Origin: Hoeflea sp. YIM 152468 | GTDB taxonomy: Bacteria; Pseudomonadota; Alphaproteobacteria; Rhizobiales; Rhizobiaceae | Assembly: GCF_029210485.1 (NCBI RefSeq) | Contig: NZ_JARGET010000029.1 | Span: 62,001 to 126,000 of the forward strand | Length of the DNA: 64,000 bases | Direction: 5' to 3' | Shown: one piece after another, positions 34,410 to 44,378 of the stretch | Layout of the letters: every line of letters starts with the position of its first letter | Numbering within the stretch: the stretch's first letter is position 1 | The notes under the pieces: model-generated | Database searches by the model: none | Seen by the model: only the letters and a program-made list of their open reading frames with translations | What the model was told of the DNA's origin: nothing | Translations under genes and position numbers: made by a program

Positions 34410-36059
34410 CTACCGCTTCAACGGCTTGTAGGTCACCCGCTTCGGATTGACGCTGTCGGCGCCCAGACGGCGGATCTTGTCCTGCTCGTAATCCTCGAAA
34501 TTGCCTTCGAACCATTCCACGTGGCTGTCGCCTTCAAACGCCAGAATGTGGGTGGCCAGCCGGTCGAGGAACATGCGGTCATGCGAAATGATGACGGCGC
34601 AACCGGCGAAGTTTTCCAGCGCCTCTTCCAGGGCACCGAGCGTTTCGGTGTCGAGATCGTTGGTCGGCTCATCGAGCAGCAGCACATTGCCGCCGGATTT
34701 CAGGAGTTTTGCCAGATGCACCCGGTTGCGCTGACCGCCGGACAAGGTGCCGACCTTCTGCTGCTGGTCGCCGCCCTTGAAGTTGAAGGTCGAGCAATAG
34801 GCGCGGCTGTTCATCTCGTGCCGGCCCAGCTTGATGATGTCGTTGCCGTCGGAAATCTCTTCCCAGACGGTCTTGTTGCCATCAAGCGAATCGCGGCTCT
34901 GGTCGACATAGGAGAGCTGAACCGTGTCACCGATGGTGATGGTGCCGGAATCGGGCTTTTCCTGCCCGGTGATCATCCGGAACAGGGTGGTCTTGCCCGC
35001 GCCGTTGGGGCCGATGACGCCGACGATGCCGCCGGGCGGCAGCTTGAACGTCAGATCATCGATCAACAGCCGGTCGCCATAGGCCTTGGAAATGCCTTCC
35101 GCATCGATCACCTGGTTGCCGAGCCGTTCGCCGGTGGGGATGATGATCTGGGCTTCGCCCGGGCGGCGGTCATTGGCGGCCTTGACCAGTTCGTCATAGG
35201 CACGGATACGCGCCTTGGATTTGGCCTGCCGGGCCTTCGGCGACGAGGCAATCCATTCCTGCTCGCTGCTCAGCGCCTTCTGCCGGGCGGCGTCCTCGCG
35301 GCCCTCCTGCTTCATGCGCTTGGCCTTGGCTTCCAGATAGGCGGTGTAATTGCCCTCGTAGGGAATGCCCTTGCCGCGGTCGAGCTCGAGTATCCAGCCC
35401 GTCACATTGTCGAGGAAGTAGCGGTCATGGGTGATCATGATCACCGCGCCGGGATATTCCCGCAGATGCTTCTCGAGCCAGGCGATGCTTTCGGCATCAA
35501 GATGGTTGGTCGGCTCGTCAAGCAGCAGAAGATCCGGCTGGCGCAACAGCAGCGCACACAGCGCCACGCGGCGCATTTCACCGCCCGACAGTGCCTCGAC
35601 GCCGGCGTCACCGGGCGGGCAGCGCAGCGCTTCCATCGCCATCTCCACCTGGCTGTCGAGATCCCACAGGTTCTGCGCGTCGATGACATCCTGGAGTTGC
35701 GCGCCCTCGTCGGCGGTCTCGTCGGAGTAATTCATCATCAGTTCGTTGTACCGGTCGAGCACCGCCTGTTTCTCGGCCACGCCCTCCATGACGTTTTCCA
35801 GCACCGTCTTGGCCGGATCGAGCTTTGGTTCCTGCGGCAGGTAACCAAGCGTCGCGCCTTCAGCCAGCCAGGCCTCGCCGGTGAACTCGCTATCGAGCCC
35901 GGCCATGATCTTGAGAACCGTCGATTTACCGGCGCCGTTGGGACCAAGAATACCGATCTTGGCATCCGGGTAGAATGACAGATGGACGTTTTCGAGGACC
36001 TTTTTGGCGCCAAAGGACTTGTTGAGCCCCGCCATGTGATAGATGAACTGCCGTGCCAC
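34410..36059 (-). CDS. ettA: Energy-dependent translational throttle protein EttA (ABC-F)
   Basis: A 549-residue ABC-F ATPase that binds the ribosomal E site and gates translation by ADP/ATP ratio. Two nucleotide-binding domains are seen: first Walker [13 protein letters not shown], signature [11 protein letters not shown], Walker [13 protein letters not shown]; second [24 protein letters not shown] and [11 protein letters not shown]. The EttA arm and linker between the domains contain [20 protein letters not shown]. The length (family about 555) and N-terminus [16 protein letters not shown] support EttA rather than Uup or YheS. GTG start at 36057-36059 has GGAG upstream. Confidence 0.95.
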   Translation of the reverse strand: MARQFIYHMAGLNKSFGAKKVLENVHLSFYPDAKIGILGPNGAGKSTVLKIMAGLDSEFTGEAWLAEGATLGYLPQEPKLDPAKTVLENVMEGVAEKQAVLDRYNELMMNYSDETADEGAQLQDVIDAQNLWDLDSQVEMAMEALRCPPGDAGVEALSGGEMRRVALCALLLRQPDLLLLDEPTNHLDAESIAWLEKHLREYPGAVIMITHDRYFLDNVTGWILELDRGKGIPYEGNYTAYLEAKAKRMKQEGREDAARQKALSSEQEWIASSPKARQAKSKARIRAYDELVKAANDRRPGEAQIIIPTGERLGNQVIDAEGISKAYGDRLLIDDLTFKLPPGGIVGVIGPNGAGKTTLFRMITGQEKPDSGTITIGDTVQLSYVDQSRDSLDGNKTVWEEISDGNDIIKLGRHEMNSRAYCSTFNFKGGDQQQKVGTLSGGQRNRVHLAKLLKSGGNVLLLDEPTNDLDTETLGALEEALENFAGCAVIISHDRMFLDRLATHILAFEGDSHVEWFEGNFEDYEQDKIRRLGADSVNPKRVTYKPLKR

Positions 36060-36150
36060 GATGCGCTCCAGACATGATTTGGATTGTTGAGTGCTGTCTA
36101 TTCGAAAGCGCCGCGAAGGGCAATGAGGCGAAGACACACTCCCCGACCGA

Positions 36151-37848
36151 TCAGTCCTGGGCCTGTGCAACCCGGCTTATGCGCCAGGCCTGCAGGCCGG
36201 CATAGGCGCTCTCCGGCACGTGATTGGTCATCTCGACATAGCCCGGATGGCTGGCCACCTCGCCCGCCGGAACAGGGGCCAGCGTCCAGCGCTCAGCCAC
36301 GAAAGACCCCGGCGCTGCCGCCTGCTTGAGCCGCGCAAGAAAGGTCTGCTCAAACACGATTGCGCCTTCCAGGTCCATCGACAGCAGGCTGGCTCCCTCA
36401 AACACGCTGTCGATGATCATGGCATCACGGAAGCTCGCGCCGCCGATCGATGCGCCGGTGAAATCCGCCATCGCCACCACCGCGCCGTCGAACACCGGCG
36501 CTATCGCATTGACGCGGGCAAAGCCGGTGGCGTGGATCACGCTGCCTTGAAAGCTGATCCCGGCCATGCTGGTCGGCAGATAGTCAAGTCCGGCCGCACT
36601 GAAGGGCGCGGCCACCTGTGCGGCTGCAAGCGAGGAAAAGTCCGACCCGCGCACCACGGCGTTTTCGATCCGCGCATGGTCGAGCTGCGCCGCGCCGAAC
36701 CTGCACTCGATCATCCGCGTCCAGGAAAAATCCGCGAACGCCAGCCGCGCATGCCGCATCGACAGCCCGCCGGCCACCTCGCGGCGGAATTCGGCAAAGG
36801 AGAAATCCGCGCCCAGGAATGTCAGGGCTTCAGTCTCAAGCACCCCGTTGGCCGTCAGCATGGTCAGCAGATCGCCGCGCTCCGGGCTGACTGCACGATC
36901 GACCAGACGCTCTGCCTCGGGCCGCGCAGGGCCATCGTCGAGCACCGATTGATTGGCAACCGCATCGGGCCGCCGGGCCAGTGCTGTGCGCATCAGGCCA
37001 TCGGTGTCGCGCGGATTGGCGTTGGATGGCGAGAGATAGCGGTAAGGCCGCGCCACCAGGCTTGCCGCAACGATGCGCCCGCGCGTCGAGCTGCTGAGAT
37101 CGCCAAGCCCGAAATTCTCGATGTCGCCGCCGCCATCGAGATAGCGCTGCCGCTCGGCCCCGATCAGAGCCCCGATCTCCACCACCTCCGGTCCGATCTG
37201 GGCGCTGCGCTCGGCTTCGGCCAACTGGATCTGGGTATCAATCAGCGCATTCTGGAAATCGATGCGCTGGTTTTGCTCGACCAGCAGCCCCGATTGCACT
37301 CTCAACAGCTTGTTCTGCTCGAACAGCAGCGCTGAGCCGGCCAGGGCCGCCATCGCCGCAATCAGCCCGGTGATCGAGGCCACCAGCCACCGCCGGGTGG
37401 TGATCCAGGCATAGCGGGCCAGCGCAATCTCGGCAAAACTCTTCGCTGCCTGCGTCGCCTCATTGACCTGCTGACCGGCCGCATACCGCGCCACATCAGC
37501 CAGCGGGCCGGCAAACTGTGTCACCTCGACTTCCGTGCGCTGGAACACCCAGCGCCAAAGCGGTTGCCGGAACACGAAGATCAAGGACAGGACGACAAGG
37601 GCAAACAGCAATGCGCCGAGCACGATACCCAGCACCACCGAGCCGTGATCGGTGAGGAAGCCCGGCATGAAGATTGCCGCCGGAATTCCGCAGGCCACAC
37701 CCAGCACAAACACCAGAATGGCGGTGCCGCCGCGATAGGCGGGACGCGCCCGAGCCTGGTTCGACGCCTGAGGCTTCAACGCGCTGTTTTCCTCATCCCC
37801 CAGAACCGCATCGAGATCCATCGCGTCGAGATCGCCATCTCCAGTCAT
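36151..37848 (-). CDS. Pentapeptide-repeat membrane protein
   Basis: A 565-residue protein with a cytoplasmic N-terminal stretch (about 50 residues), hydrophobic helices around 48-95 ([20 protein letters not shown] and following) and another near 190-210 ([17 protein letters not shown]). The rest is soluble. From about 370 onward it carries pentapeptide-like repeats of the A(D/N)Lxx kind: [39 protein letters not shown] and [20 protein letters not shown]. This makes a right-handed beta helix. I do not recognise a function. The start at 37848 was chosen over a longer, less likely N-terminus. Confidence 0.82.
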   Translation of the reverse strand: MTGDGDLDAMDLDAVLGDEENSALKPQASNQARARPAYRGGTAILVFVLGVACGIPAAIFMPGFLTDHGSVVLGIVLGALLFALVVLSLIFVFRQPLWRWVFQRTEVEVTQFAGPLADVARYAAGQQVNEATQAAKSFAEIALARYAWITTRRWLVASITGLIAAMAALAGSALLFEQNKLLRVQSGLLVEQNQRIDFQNALIDTQIQLAEAERSAQIGPEVVEIGALIGAERQRYLDGGGDIENFGLGDLSSSTRGRIVAASLVARPYRYLSPSNANPRDTDGLMRTALARRPDAVANQSVLDDGPARPEAERLVDRAVSPERGDLLTMLTANGVLETEALTFLGADFSFAEFRREVAGGLSMRHARLAFADFSWTRMIECRFGAAQLDHARIENAVVRGSDFSSLAAAQVAAPFSAAGLDYLPTSMAGISFQGSVIHATGFARVNAIAPVFDGAVVAMADFTGASIGGASFRDAMIIDSVFEGASLLSMDLEGAIVFEQTFLARLKQAAAPGSFVAERWTLAPVPAGEVASHPGYVEMTNHVPESAYAGLQAWRISRVAQAQD

Positions 37849-38239
37849 CCCGGCCCCCCTCGCTCCCAAAACTGTTCCCCGAGCGACCCGCGCTTTCGCG
37901 CGCACCCAAATCCTACCCAAACCACGCCCAAAGGAAAAGCACTGTCTGTGCGTAGCCAGACGGCACCGGATGCTCTGCCGCAGCTCGGGAACGAGTCAGA
38001 GTGGCGTGCAAACAATGCCGGCACAGCCGAGGGCCGATCGCAATCAGCCCCTAGGCTCATATGCCATTCGCCCATGCGCGCCCATTGAGGACACTCGAAT
38101 GCCGCCTGATCCTGCCGGACCGTCGGTCAGCACCCTATCGTCAACGCCACAGGGGCGTCGGCGATCCCGGCGGTGCCGCGGGAAAACCGTCCGATCTGGC
38201 GCCGCAGCGGTTTGCGGCGTCATGGCAGCCGAACGTCAC
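37849..38239. other. Non-coding region upstream of the pentapeptide gene
   Basis: About 390 nt separating the pentapeptide gene from the small 76-residue protein gene, both on the minus strand. It should hold the promoter of the pentapeptide gene. I see no gene, repeat or structured RNA. Confidence 0.5.
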
Positions 38240-38470
38240 TCAGGCGGAAAAGCTGACAGTCACGCCTTTTTTCTTGAAGTAGGACTGCATGATCTTGCGC
38301 CCCTGGCGATTGGACTGCGCCAGCCTGGCCGGCTCGAACACGGCTTCCTTGACGCCGTCACGCGCCATCGCGGCCTTCAGCGCGGCAATGTGACTGTCCA
38401 GATCTTCGTTGTCGTTCTTGATCGAGGTGTAGATGTTGTCGATGGCTTGGGTCAGGGTCAGATCGCTCAC
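38240..38470 (-). CDS. Small conserved hypothetical protein
   Basis: A 76-residue protein starting SDLTLTQAIDNIYTSIKNDN, with amphipathic helices (EDLDSHIAALKAAMARDGVK) and a basic C-terminus NRQGRKIMQSYFKKKGVTVS. It resembles short alphaproteobacterial hypothetical proteins but no function is known. The basic tail could bind nucleic acid, which is speculation. GTG at 38468-38470 was chosen because the conserved part begins there; a GGAG precedes it. An upstream ATG would add 3-11 residues. Confidence 0.72.
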   Translation of the reverse strand: MSDLTLTQAIDNIYTSIKNDNEDLDSHIAALKAAMARDGVKEAVFEPARLAQSNRQGRKIMQSYFKKKGVTVSFSA

Positions 38471-38697
38471 GTGTCGGCACTCCATGGCTTGTTGACAACT
38501 CACCTAGCGATTTTTGCGATAAGGGCAACCCGCCGATTGCAGGGGGGCCGATGACCAGGCCTGCAACAAGGCCGCAATCGGCCACTGACAGTGGCAGTCC
38601 CGACGAACCTCCCCCGCCGCGTCAGAGCGGAGGGTTTCATCGGTTGATCGAGCAACAAGTCTCTTGATTTTCACCTCGCGGCCATGACCAATGGCGC

Positions 38698-39636
38698 ATG
38701 AGCGATTTTTCTCCATTTCTCCATTCGAGCCCGAGCGGCGCCAGACTGGCGGTCCGCCATGTGCCGGCTGACGAAGCTGGGCGCGCGGTCGTGCAGATCA
38801 ACCACGGCCTGGCCGAACACGCGGCCCGCTACCAGCGCTTTGCCCGTTTTCTCGCTGCCCACGGCTACCATGTCTATGCCCATGATCACCGCGGCCATGG
38901 CGCCACCCGTGCGCCTGACTCGATCCCCGGCGCCTTCGCCTCCAAAGACGGCGCATCGAAAGTGGTGGCCGATGTTGCCGCCATTCATGCGCTGATCGGC
39001 GAGCGGCATCCGGGCCTGCCGGTGATCACGTTCGGCCATTCCATGGGCGGGCTGGTGGCGCTCAATTTCGCCGAGACCCATCCCGCCGCAAGCAGCGCGC
39101 TGGCCATCTGGAATTCGAATTTCAACGCCGGGATTTCCGGCCGTGCGGCTCAGGCCGTGCTGGCGGTTGAAGCGGTCTTCAAGGGCTCCGACACCCCCAG
39201 CGCGATCCTGCCAAGACTGACCTTTCAGGCCTGGGCCAACGCCATGCCGAAGCGCCGCACCGACTTTGACTGGCTGTCGCACGACCCGGTCGAGGTCGAC
39301 CTTTATGTCATTGATCCGTTGAGCGGCTGGGACGCGACGGTCAGCATGTGGCGCGATGTGTTTGCGCTGATCTATCAAGGCGGCGACGCCACAGCCCTGG
39401 CGCGGCTGCCAAAAGCTTTGCCGGTGCATCTGGTTGGCGGAGCCGAAGACCCCGCCACGGACAACGGCGCGGCGGTCCGGTGGCTGGCCGATCGGATGCA
39501 GGAAGCCGGGCTGATTTCTGTCTCCACCACCATCCTTCCCCACACCCGCCACGAAACACTCAACGAGATCAACCGTGAGCAGTCGATGGCCGATTTCGTC
39601 TCCTGGCTCGACACGTCTCTTTCTCCCGCACCATGA
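38698..39636 (+). CDS. Alpha/beta hydrolase (lysophospholipase / monoacylglycerol lipase type)
   Basis: A 312-residue serine hydrolase of the Hydrolase_4 / serine aminopeptidase S33 group. Signs: HVYAHDHRGHGATRAPDSIP with the conserved H-D-H-R-G-H-G loop, the nucleophile elbow GHSMGGLVAL (about residue 117), the catalytic Asp in LPVHLVGGAEDPATD, and His in PHTRHETLNE near the C-terminus. The triad Ser-Asp-His is intact. No signal peptide, so cytoplasmic. It probably hydrolyses glycerides or lysophospholipids. It stands 126 nt upstream of the terC operon. Confidence 0.93.
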   Translation: MSDFSPFLHSSPSGARLAVRHVPADEAGRAVVQINHGLAEHAARYQRFARFLAAHGYHVYAHDHRGHGATRAPDSIPGAFASKDGASKVVADVAAIHALIGERHPGLPVITFGHSMGGLVALNFAETHPAASSALAIWNSNFNAGISGRAAQAVLAVEAVFKGSDTPSAILPRLTFQAWANAMPKRRTDFDWLSHDPVEVDLYVIDPLSGWDATVSMWRDVFALIYQGGDATALARLPKALPVHLVGGAEDPATDNGAAVRWLADRMQEAGLISVSTTILPHTRHETLNEINREQSMADFVSWLDTSLSPAP

Positions 39637-39762
39637 CACTTCCCGCACCCAACACCGCCCCACGGAACTGGCTTGCCGATCGCGCGTTAAAACCGGGCAG
39701 GTGCGGGCGTGACACACTCCGGGAAAACCTGCTAACAGACACCCGCGAACCGGAGACCGACC

Positions 39763-40581
39763 ATGTTTGCTGAACTTTTTACATTCGAGAACCTGACCAC
39801 ATTTCTCGTACTCACCGCACTCGAGACCGTGCTGGGTTTCGACAATCTTTTGTATATCTCCATTGAGGCAAAGCGGGTTTCGCCCGAACGGCAGGCCTTC
39901 GTCCGCCGCTGGGGCATCATCCTCGCCATCGTGCTGCGCATCGTGCTGCTCTTTGTCGTCCTCCAGCTCATCCAGTCGTTTCAGGAACCGCTGTTCAGCG
40001 TCGCGGGCATTCCCTATGTGGAAGGCGAGGTTTCCGGTCATGCGCTGATCGTGCTGGCGGGCGGCGTGTTCCTCATCTACACGGCCCTGAAGGAAATCAC
40101 CCACATGATGAGCCTTGAAGAGCATGAGGAGGATCAGGCTTCACGCGGGTCCAAAAGCGTCAGCAAAGCCTTGTTCTGGATTCTCGCCATGAACCTCATC
40201 TTCTCTTTCGACACGGTTCTGTCCGCCGTCGCCCTGACCAACAATTTCGTGGTCATGACCGCTGCCATCGTGGTTTCCGGGGCGCTGATGGTGCTGATGG
40301 CCGATGCGGTCGCCAACTTCCTCAAGAAAAACCGGATGTACGAGGTGCTCGGCCTGTTTGTGCTGTTGCTGGTCGGTATGATGCTGATGAGCGAAGGCGG
40401 TCATCTGGCCCACCTGGCGTTCTTCGGCTACGATGTGCTGGTCATGTCGAAAGCCACATTCTACTTCATCCTCGCCACCATGGTGCTGGTCGAGGTTGTC
40501 CAGGGCCGCTACCAGCGCAAGCTGATGCGTCAGAAGGAATTCAAGGCAATGCACACGCGCGCAGAAGCCGCCCATGTCTGA
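39763..40581 (+). CDS. TerC family integral membrane protein
   Basis: A 272-residue protein with seven or more helices. The TerC core shows ALETVLGFDNLLYISIEAKR with the conserved E-x-x-L-G-x-D-N metal-binding element, RRWGIILAIVLRIVLLFVVL, FLIYTALKEITHM and the second acidic motif NLIFSFDTVLSAVALT. TerC relatives export manganese and protect secreted metalloproteins. The 3' end overlaps the CoA-transferase gene by 8 nt. The operon terC-CoA transferase-ThDP enzyme is therefore translationally coupled, although the functional link is unclear. Confidence 0.9.
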   Translation: MFAELFTFENLTTFLVLTALETVLGFDNLLYISIEAKRVSPERQAFVRRWGIILAIVLRIVLLFVVLQLIQSFQEPLFSVAGIPYVEGEVSGHALIVLAGGVFLIYTALKEITHMMSLEEHEEDQASRGSKSVSKALFWILAMNLIFSFDTVLSAVALTNNFVVMTAAIVVSGALMVLMADAVANFLKKNRMYEVLGLFVLLLVGMMLMSEGGHLAHLAFFGYDVLVMSKATFYFILATMVLVEVVQGRYQRKLMRQKEFKAMHTRAEAAHV

Positions 40582-41764
40582 GGCGCCGCTTGCCGGTGTC
40601 CGGGTGATCGAACTGGCGCGCATTCTGGCCGGCCCCTGGGCCGGTCAGCTGCTGGCGGATCTCGGCGCCGACGTGATCAAGATCGAGCACCCCGACGGCG
40701 GCGACGACACCCGCCGCTGGGGTCCACCCTTCGTCACCGGCGCCGATGGCGAAAATCTCTCCGCCGCCTATTATCACTCGGCCAATCGCGGCAAACGCTC
40801 GATCACGCTCGACATCGCCAGTCGCCAAGGGGCTGAGACCGCGCGCGATCTGATCGCCACCGCCGATGTGGTGATCGAGAACTTCAAGGTTGGCGGCTTG
40901 AAGAAATACGGCCTCGATTACGGCAGCCTGAAAGCTGCCAATCCGGCGCTGGTCTATTGCTCGATCACCGGCTTCGGCCAGACCGGGCCTTACGCGCCGC
41001 GCGCCGGCTACGATTTCATCATCCAGGCCATGGCCGGCATGATGTCGATCACCGGCGAGAAAGGCCGTGAGCCGCAAAAGGCCGGCGTCGCCATCTCCGA
41101 CATCTTCACTGGCCTTTATTCCGTGATCGCCATCCAGGCGGCGTTGCGCCACGCAGAGAAGACCGGCGAAGGCCAGATGATCGACATGGCGCTGTTTGAC
41201 ACCCAGGCCGGCGTTCTGGGCAACCAGAATCTCAATTATCTGGTGTCCGGCAAGGCTCCGGAGCAGATGGGCAATGCCCATTTGAACATCGCCCCTTACG
41301 AGGTGTTTCCGGTTTCCGACGGACACATCATCATCGCCGTGGGCAATGACGGCCAGTTTCAGCGCTTCTGCAAGCTGCTGGGCGCGGCAGACCTCGGCGC
41401 CGATCCCGATTTCCAGACCAACCCGTTGCGCGTTGCCAATCGCGAGCGGCTGCGCCAGGACATCATCTCCGAGATGAGCGCATGGACCAAAGCCGGCATG
41501 CTGGCGGCCTGCGAGGCCAACGCCGTGCCCGCCGGACCGATCAACACCATCGCCGAAATGTTCGATGATCCGCAGGCGATAGCCCGCCGGCTCAGACTGG
41601 ATCTGACCGACCAGGCCGGAACCGAAATCCCCTCGGTGCGGGCGCCGATTCTTCTTCCGGCCTCGCCACTGCACTATGACCGCCCGAGCCCGCGTCTGGG
41701 CCAGCACACCGATGAAGTGCTGCGCGAACTCGAAACCATCAAGACCAAGAGGACACATACATGA
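40574..41764 (+). CDS. CaiB/BaiF family CoA transferase (class III)
   Basis: A 396-residue class III CoA transferase moving CoA between carboxylates. Family motifs: PLAGVRVIELARILAGPWAG, the DLGADVIKIEHPDGGDDTRR segment, HSANRGKRSITLDI, ADVVIENFKVGGLKKYGLDY and FGQTGPYAPRAGYDFIIQAM. The catalytic Asp lies in the QMIDMALFDTQAG stretch. The 3' end overlaps the ThDP-enzyme gene by 4 nt (ATGA). The donor and acceptor acids cannot be inferred. The pairing with a ThDP enzyme recalls formyl-CoA transferase/oxalyl-CoA decarboxylase but is not proof of it. Confidence 0.93.
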   Translation: MSEAPLAGVRVIELARILAGPWAGQLLADLGADVIKIEHPDGGDDTRRWGPPFVTGADGENLSAAYYHSANRGKRSITLDIASRQGAETARDLIATADVVIENFKVGGLKKYGLDYGSLKAANPALVYCSITGFGQTGPYAPRAGYDFIIQAMAGMMSITGEKGREPQKAGVAISDIFTGLYSVIAIQAALRHAEKTGEGQMIDMALFDTQAGVLGNQNLNYLVSGKAPEQMGNAHLNIAPYEVFPVSDGHIIIAVGNDGQFQRFCKLLGAADLGADPDFQTNPLRVANRERLRQDIISEMSAWTKAGMLAACEANAVPAGPINTIAEMFDDPQAIARRLRLDLTDQAGTEIPSVRAPILLPASPLHYDRPSPRLGQHTDEVLRELETIKTKRTHT

Positions 41765-43425
41765 AAACCGGCGGCCAGTTGATTGTCGACACGCTCAAGG
41801 CCAATGGCGTCGAGCGTCTGTTCTGCGTCCCCGGCGAGAGTTATCTCGCCGTGCTCGATGCGCTGGTTGATTCGGATGTCGGCATCACCGTCTGCCGCCA
41901 GGAAGGCGGCGCCGCGATGATGGCCGACGCCTGGGGCCGGCTGACGGGCAAGCCCGGCATCTGCTTTGTCACCCGTGGTCCCGGCGCCACCAACGCCACC
42001 GCCGGTCTGCACATCGCACGCCAGGATTCGATCCCGTTGATCCTGTTCATCGGTCAGGTCCAGCGCGATGCCCGCGAGCGCGAGGCCTTCCAGGAAGTGG
42101 AGTACCGCCGCGCCCTCACCGAATTTGCCAAATGGGTCGGAGAGATCGACGACCCGACCCGCATTCCCGAATTTGTCAATCGTGCATTTTCCGTCGCCAT
42201 GTCCGGTCGTCCCGGCCCAGTGGTGCTGTCACTGCCCGAGGATGTGCTGCGCGAAGTGGTCGCCAATCCGCCCGCCGAGATCCTGCCCAACCCGGTGGCG
42301 GCAATCCGCCCCGGCGCGCCGGAGATGAAGGATCTGGCCGAACGCATCTCCCGCGCCGAACGCCCGGTGATGATCCTTGGCGGCACCCGCTGGACCGAGC
42401 AAGCCGTGCGCCAGATCGAGCGCTTTGCCGAGCGGGCGCAGCTGCCTGTCGGCTGCTCGTTCCGCCGCCAGATGCTGTTTGATCATCTGCATCCCTGCTA
42501 CGCCGGCGATGTCGGCATCGGCATCAATCCGGCACTGGCCGACGAGATCAGGATGTCCGATCTGGTGTTGCTGATCGGCGGCCGGTTTTCCGAAATGCCG
42601 TCCTCGGGCTACACCCTGCTCGATGTGCCCTTCCCGGCCCAGCCACTGATCCATGTCCATGCCGACGCCGGTGAACTCGGCCGGGTCTACCGGCCCACAC
42701 TGGCGATCAACGCCGATCCGGCCTCTTTCGCCGAAGCGCTGTCGACACTGGAAGTCGACACCACCCCGGCCCGCGCCGAGCGAACCGCCAATATGCACGG
42801 GGCGTATCTGACATGGTCGACTCCGCCTGAAACCGGGCCCGGCGATGTGCATATGGGGCCGATCATCGATTGGCTGCGCGATTACCTGCCCGACGATGCG
42901 ATTCTGACCAATGGCGCCGGCAATTACGCCACCTGGGTTCATCGCTATGTCCGGTTCAGAAACTTCGCCACCCAGGCGGCTCCGGCCTGCGGCTCCATGG
43001 GCTATGGGGTGCCCGCTGCCGTGGCCGCCAAGCAGGCTTTCCCCCAGCGCCTGGTGGTGGCCTTTGCCGGCGACGGCTGCTTCATGATGCACGGCCAGGA
43101 ATTTGCCACCGCCGTGCAGCACAAGCTGCCGATCATCGTCGTCGTGGTCAACAATTCGATGTACGGCACCATCCGCATGCATCAGGAGCGCGACTATCCC
43201 GGCCGGGTCAGCGCCACCGACCTGACCAACCCGGATTTTTCTGCCCTTGCCCGCGCCTATGGCGGCCACGGCGAAACGGTGGTGACAACAGCCGAATTCG
43301 CCCCGGCCTTCGAGCGGGCCCGCGCCAGCGGCATCCCGGCGATCATCGAGGTCAAGCTCGACCGCGAAGCCATCACGCCGACCCGGACATTGACCCAGAT
43401 CTCAGGCACCGGCGTGAAGCCATAG
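41761..43425 (+). CDS. Thiamine diphosphate-dependent enzyme (acetolactate synthase-like)
   Basis: A 554-residue ThDP enzyme with the three-domain layout of the acetolactate synthase/oxalyl-CoA decarboxylase superfamily. The activating Glu is in ITVCRQEGGAAMMADAWGRL, the middle domain starts near residue 190 (RISRAERPVMILGG), and the ThDP motif is AGDGCFMMHGQEFATAVQHK with the NN pair in VVVVNNSMYGTIRMHQERDY. Residues for FAD binding, as in true acetolactate synthases, are not clearly recognised, and no IlvH partner is present. It is co-translated with a CoA transferase, so a coenzyme-A thioester or keto acid substrate is plausible. Confidence 0.93.
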   Translation: MKTGGQLIVDTLKANGVERLFCVPGESYLAVLDALVDSDVGITVCRQEGGAAMMADAWGRLTGKPGICFVTRGPGATNATAGLHIARQDSIPLILFIGQVQRDAREREAFQEVEYRRALTEFAKWVGEIDDPTRIPEFVNRAFSVAMSGRPGPVVLSLPEDVLREVVANPPAEILPNPVAAIRPGAPEMKDLAERISRAERPVMILGGTRWTEQAVRQIERFAERAQLPVGCSFRRQMLFDHLHPCYAGDVGIGINPALADEIRMSDLVLLIGGRFSEMPSSGYTLLDVPFPAQPLIHVHADAGELGRVYRPTLAINADPASFAEALSTLEVDTTPARAERTANMHGAYLTWSTPPETGPGDVHMGPIIDWLRDYLPDDAILTNGAGNYATWVHRYVRFRNFATQAAPACGSMGYGVPAAVAAKQAFPQRLVVAFAGDGCFMMHGQEFATAVQHKLPIIVVVVNNSMYGTIRMHQERDYPGRVSATDLTNPDFSALARAYGGHGETVVTTAEFAPAFERARASGIPAIIEVKLDREAITPTRTLTQISGTGVKP

Positions 43426-43498
43426 GCCCCTCGCGCTTGTCTCGCATGGCAACGGCATCACCGCGCCCGGCGTAAAGACGCATTGGCTTGAAGCGCTG

Positions 43499-43837
43499 TC
43501 AGCCGCGCATGTGTTCTGTATGCTGATAGATCGCGGTTGAGCGGGCGCCGGAGCGGCAATAGCCCAGCATCGGCGACGGCATTTCCTCGACCGCGTCCAG
43601 CATCTCGCGCACCGCCTCGGCGGTCACGCCGGTGGGGCCGACCGGGATGTGGCGGGCTTCGATGCCGAGCGCTTCGGCCGCCTGCCTGATGCTGTCAAAG
43701 CTCGGCTGGTCGGGCACTTCGCCATCGGGACGATGACAGACGATCGATTGAAAACCGGCGGCCTTGATCGCGGTCAGGTCTTCGACGGAAATCTGTCCGG
43801 CAACGGAATAGGTGGGCGTGAGGGGGCGTAGATCCAT
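43499..43837 (-). CDS. TIGR01244 family protein-tyrosine-phosphatase-fold (DUF442/Blh N-like) protein
   Basis: A 112-residue protein with the beta-lactamase hydrolase N-domain (DUF442) fold, classed as sulfurtransferase/phosphatase. It begins TPTYSVAGQISVEDLTAIKA and has SIVCHRPDGEVPDQP, IEARHIPV and the P-loop MLGYCRSGARSTAIYQHTEH with C-x5-R. In other rhizobia a longer Blh protein (DUF442 plus metallo-beta-lactamase) is involved in H2S handling; here only the N-domain exists. Tail-to-tail with the ThDP enzyme gene, 73 nt apart. Confidence 0.85.
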   Translation of the reverse strand: MDLRPLTPTYSVAGQISVEDLTAIKAAGFQSIVCHRPDGEVPDQPSFDSIRQAAEALGIEARHIPVGPTGVTAEAVREMLDAVEEMPSPMLGYCRSGARSTAIYQHTEHMRG

Positions 43838-43929
43838 GCGTCATCTGCCTTTGGTTTAAGGCGCGCAAAACTGGCCGCACGCCAAGGGTCGGTGTCTCCC
43901 GCCTGACTTAAGCAATGGCTGACAAGCCG

Positions 43930-44172
43930 TCAATCGGGTTGAGGTCTTGCGCCAGCCCTGATTGCCGCTGTGGTGGCGGGGCGAACCCGGGCCGTCACCT
44001 CGGCGATGATGGCCACCACATCGGGAAAGCAGCCGCAACACTGCCCGCGCTGGCGCATGGCGTGATACACGGTCGAGGGCACGATCAGCCGCCACGGATC
44101 ATCCGCGATCAGCGCTTCGACCGCAGCCTCGATTTCGCGTTTTGACAGAATATTGCACTGACAGACAATCAT
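43930..44172 (-). CDS. bfd: (2Fe-2S) bacterioferritin-associated ferredoxin-like protein
   Basis: An 80-residue Bfd-family protein with four conserved Cys: MIVCQCNILSKREIEAAVEA (C4, C6) and later RGQCCGCFPDVVAIIAEVTA, where two further Cys complete the [2Fe-2S] site. Bfd transfers electrons to bacterioferritin to release iron and is made under iron starvation. The C-terminal extension of about 20 residues is Arg/Ala-rich. ATG at 44170-44172. It is divergent from the ferric permease gene, suggesting shared iron control. I found no clear iron box in the 206-nt gap. Confidence 0.88.
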   Translation of the reverse strand: MIVCQCNILSKREIEAAVEALIADDPWRLIVPSTVYHAMRQRGQCCGCFPDVVAIIAEVTARVRPATTAAIRAGARPQPD

Positions 44173-44378
44173 GCCGGATCCTGAACGTTCTGCGACGACG
44201 GCGCGGCGGCGAAACATCGCATGCGGTTGACGCTAAAACCTGTATGAATTACTCCACAATCAATGTCCGAGGCGTTTGCCGCTGTCAATTCCGTTGCGGC
44301 GGAGATGCGCGACGTCTCGGTCCTCGGCAGAACCTCCCTGAACGGGACGACGCCGGACGCAAAAGAAAGAGCCGGCCG

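Noticed and set aside
44173-44378. Iron box between bfd and the permease gene
   Set aside because: The nearest candidate, TGA...TCA at about 44243-44260, has a 12-nt rather than a 9-nt centre and no symmetry.
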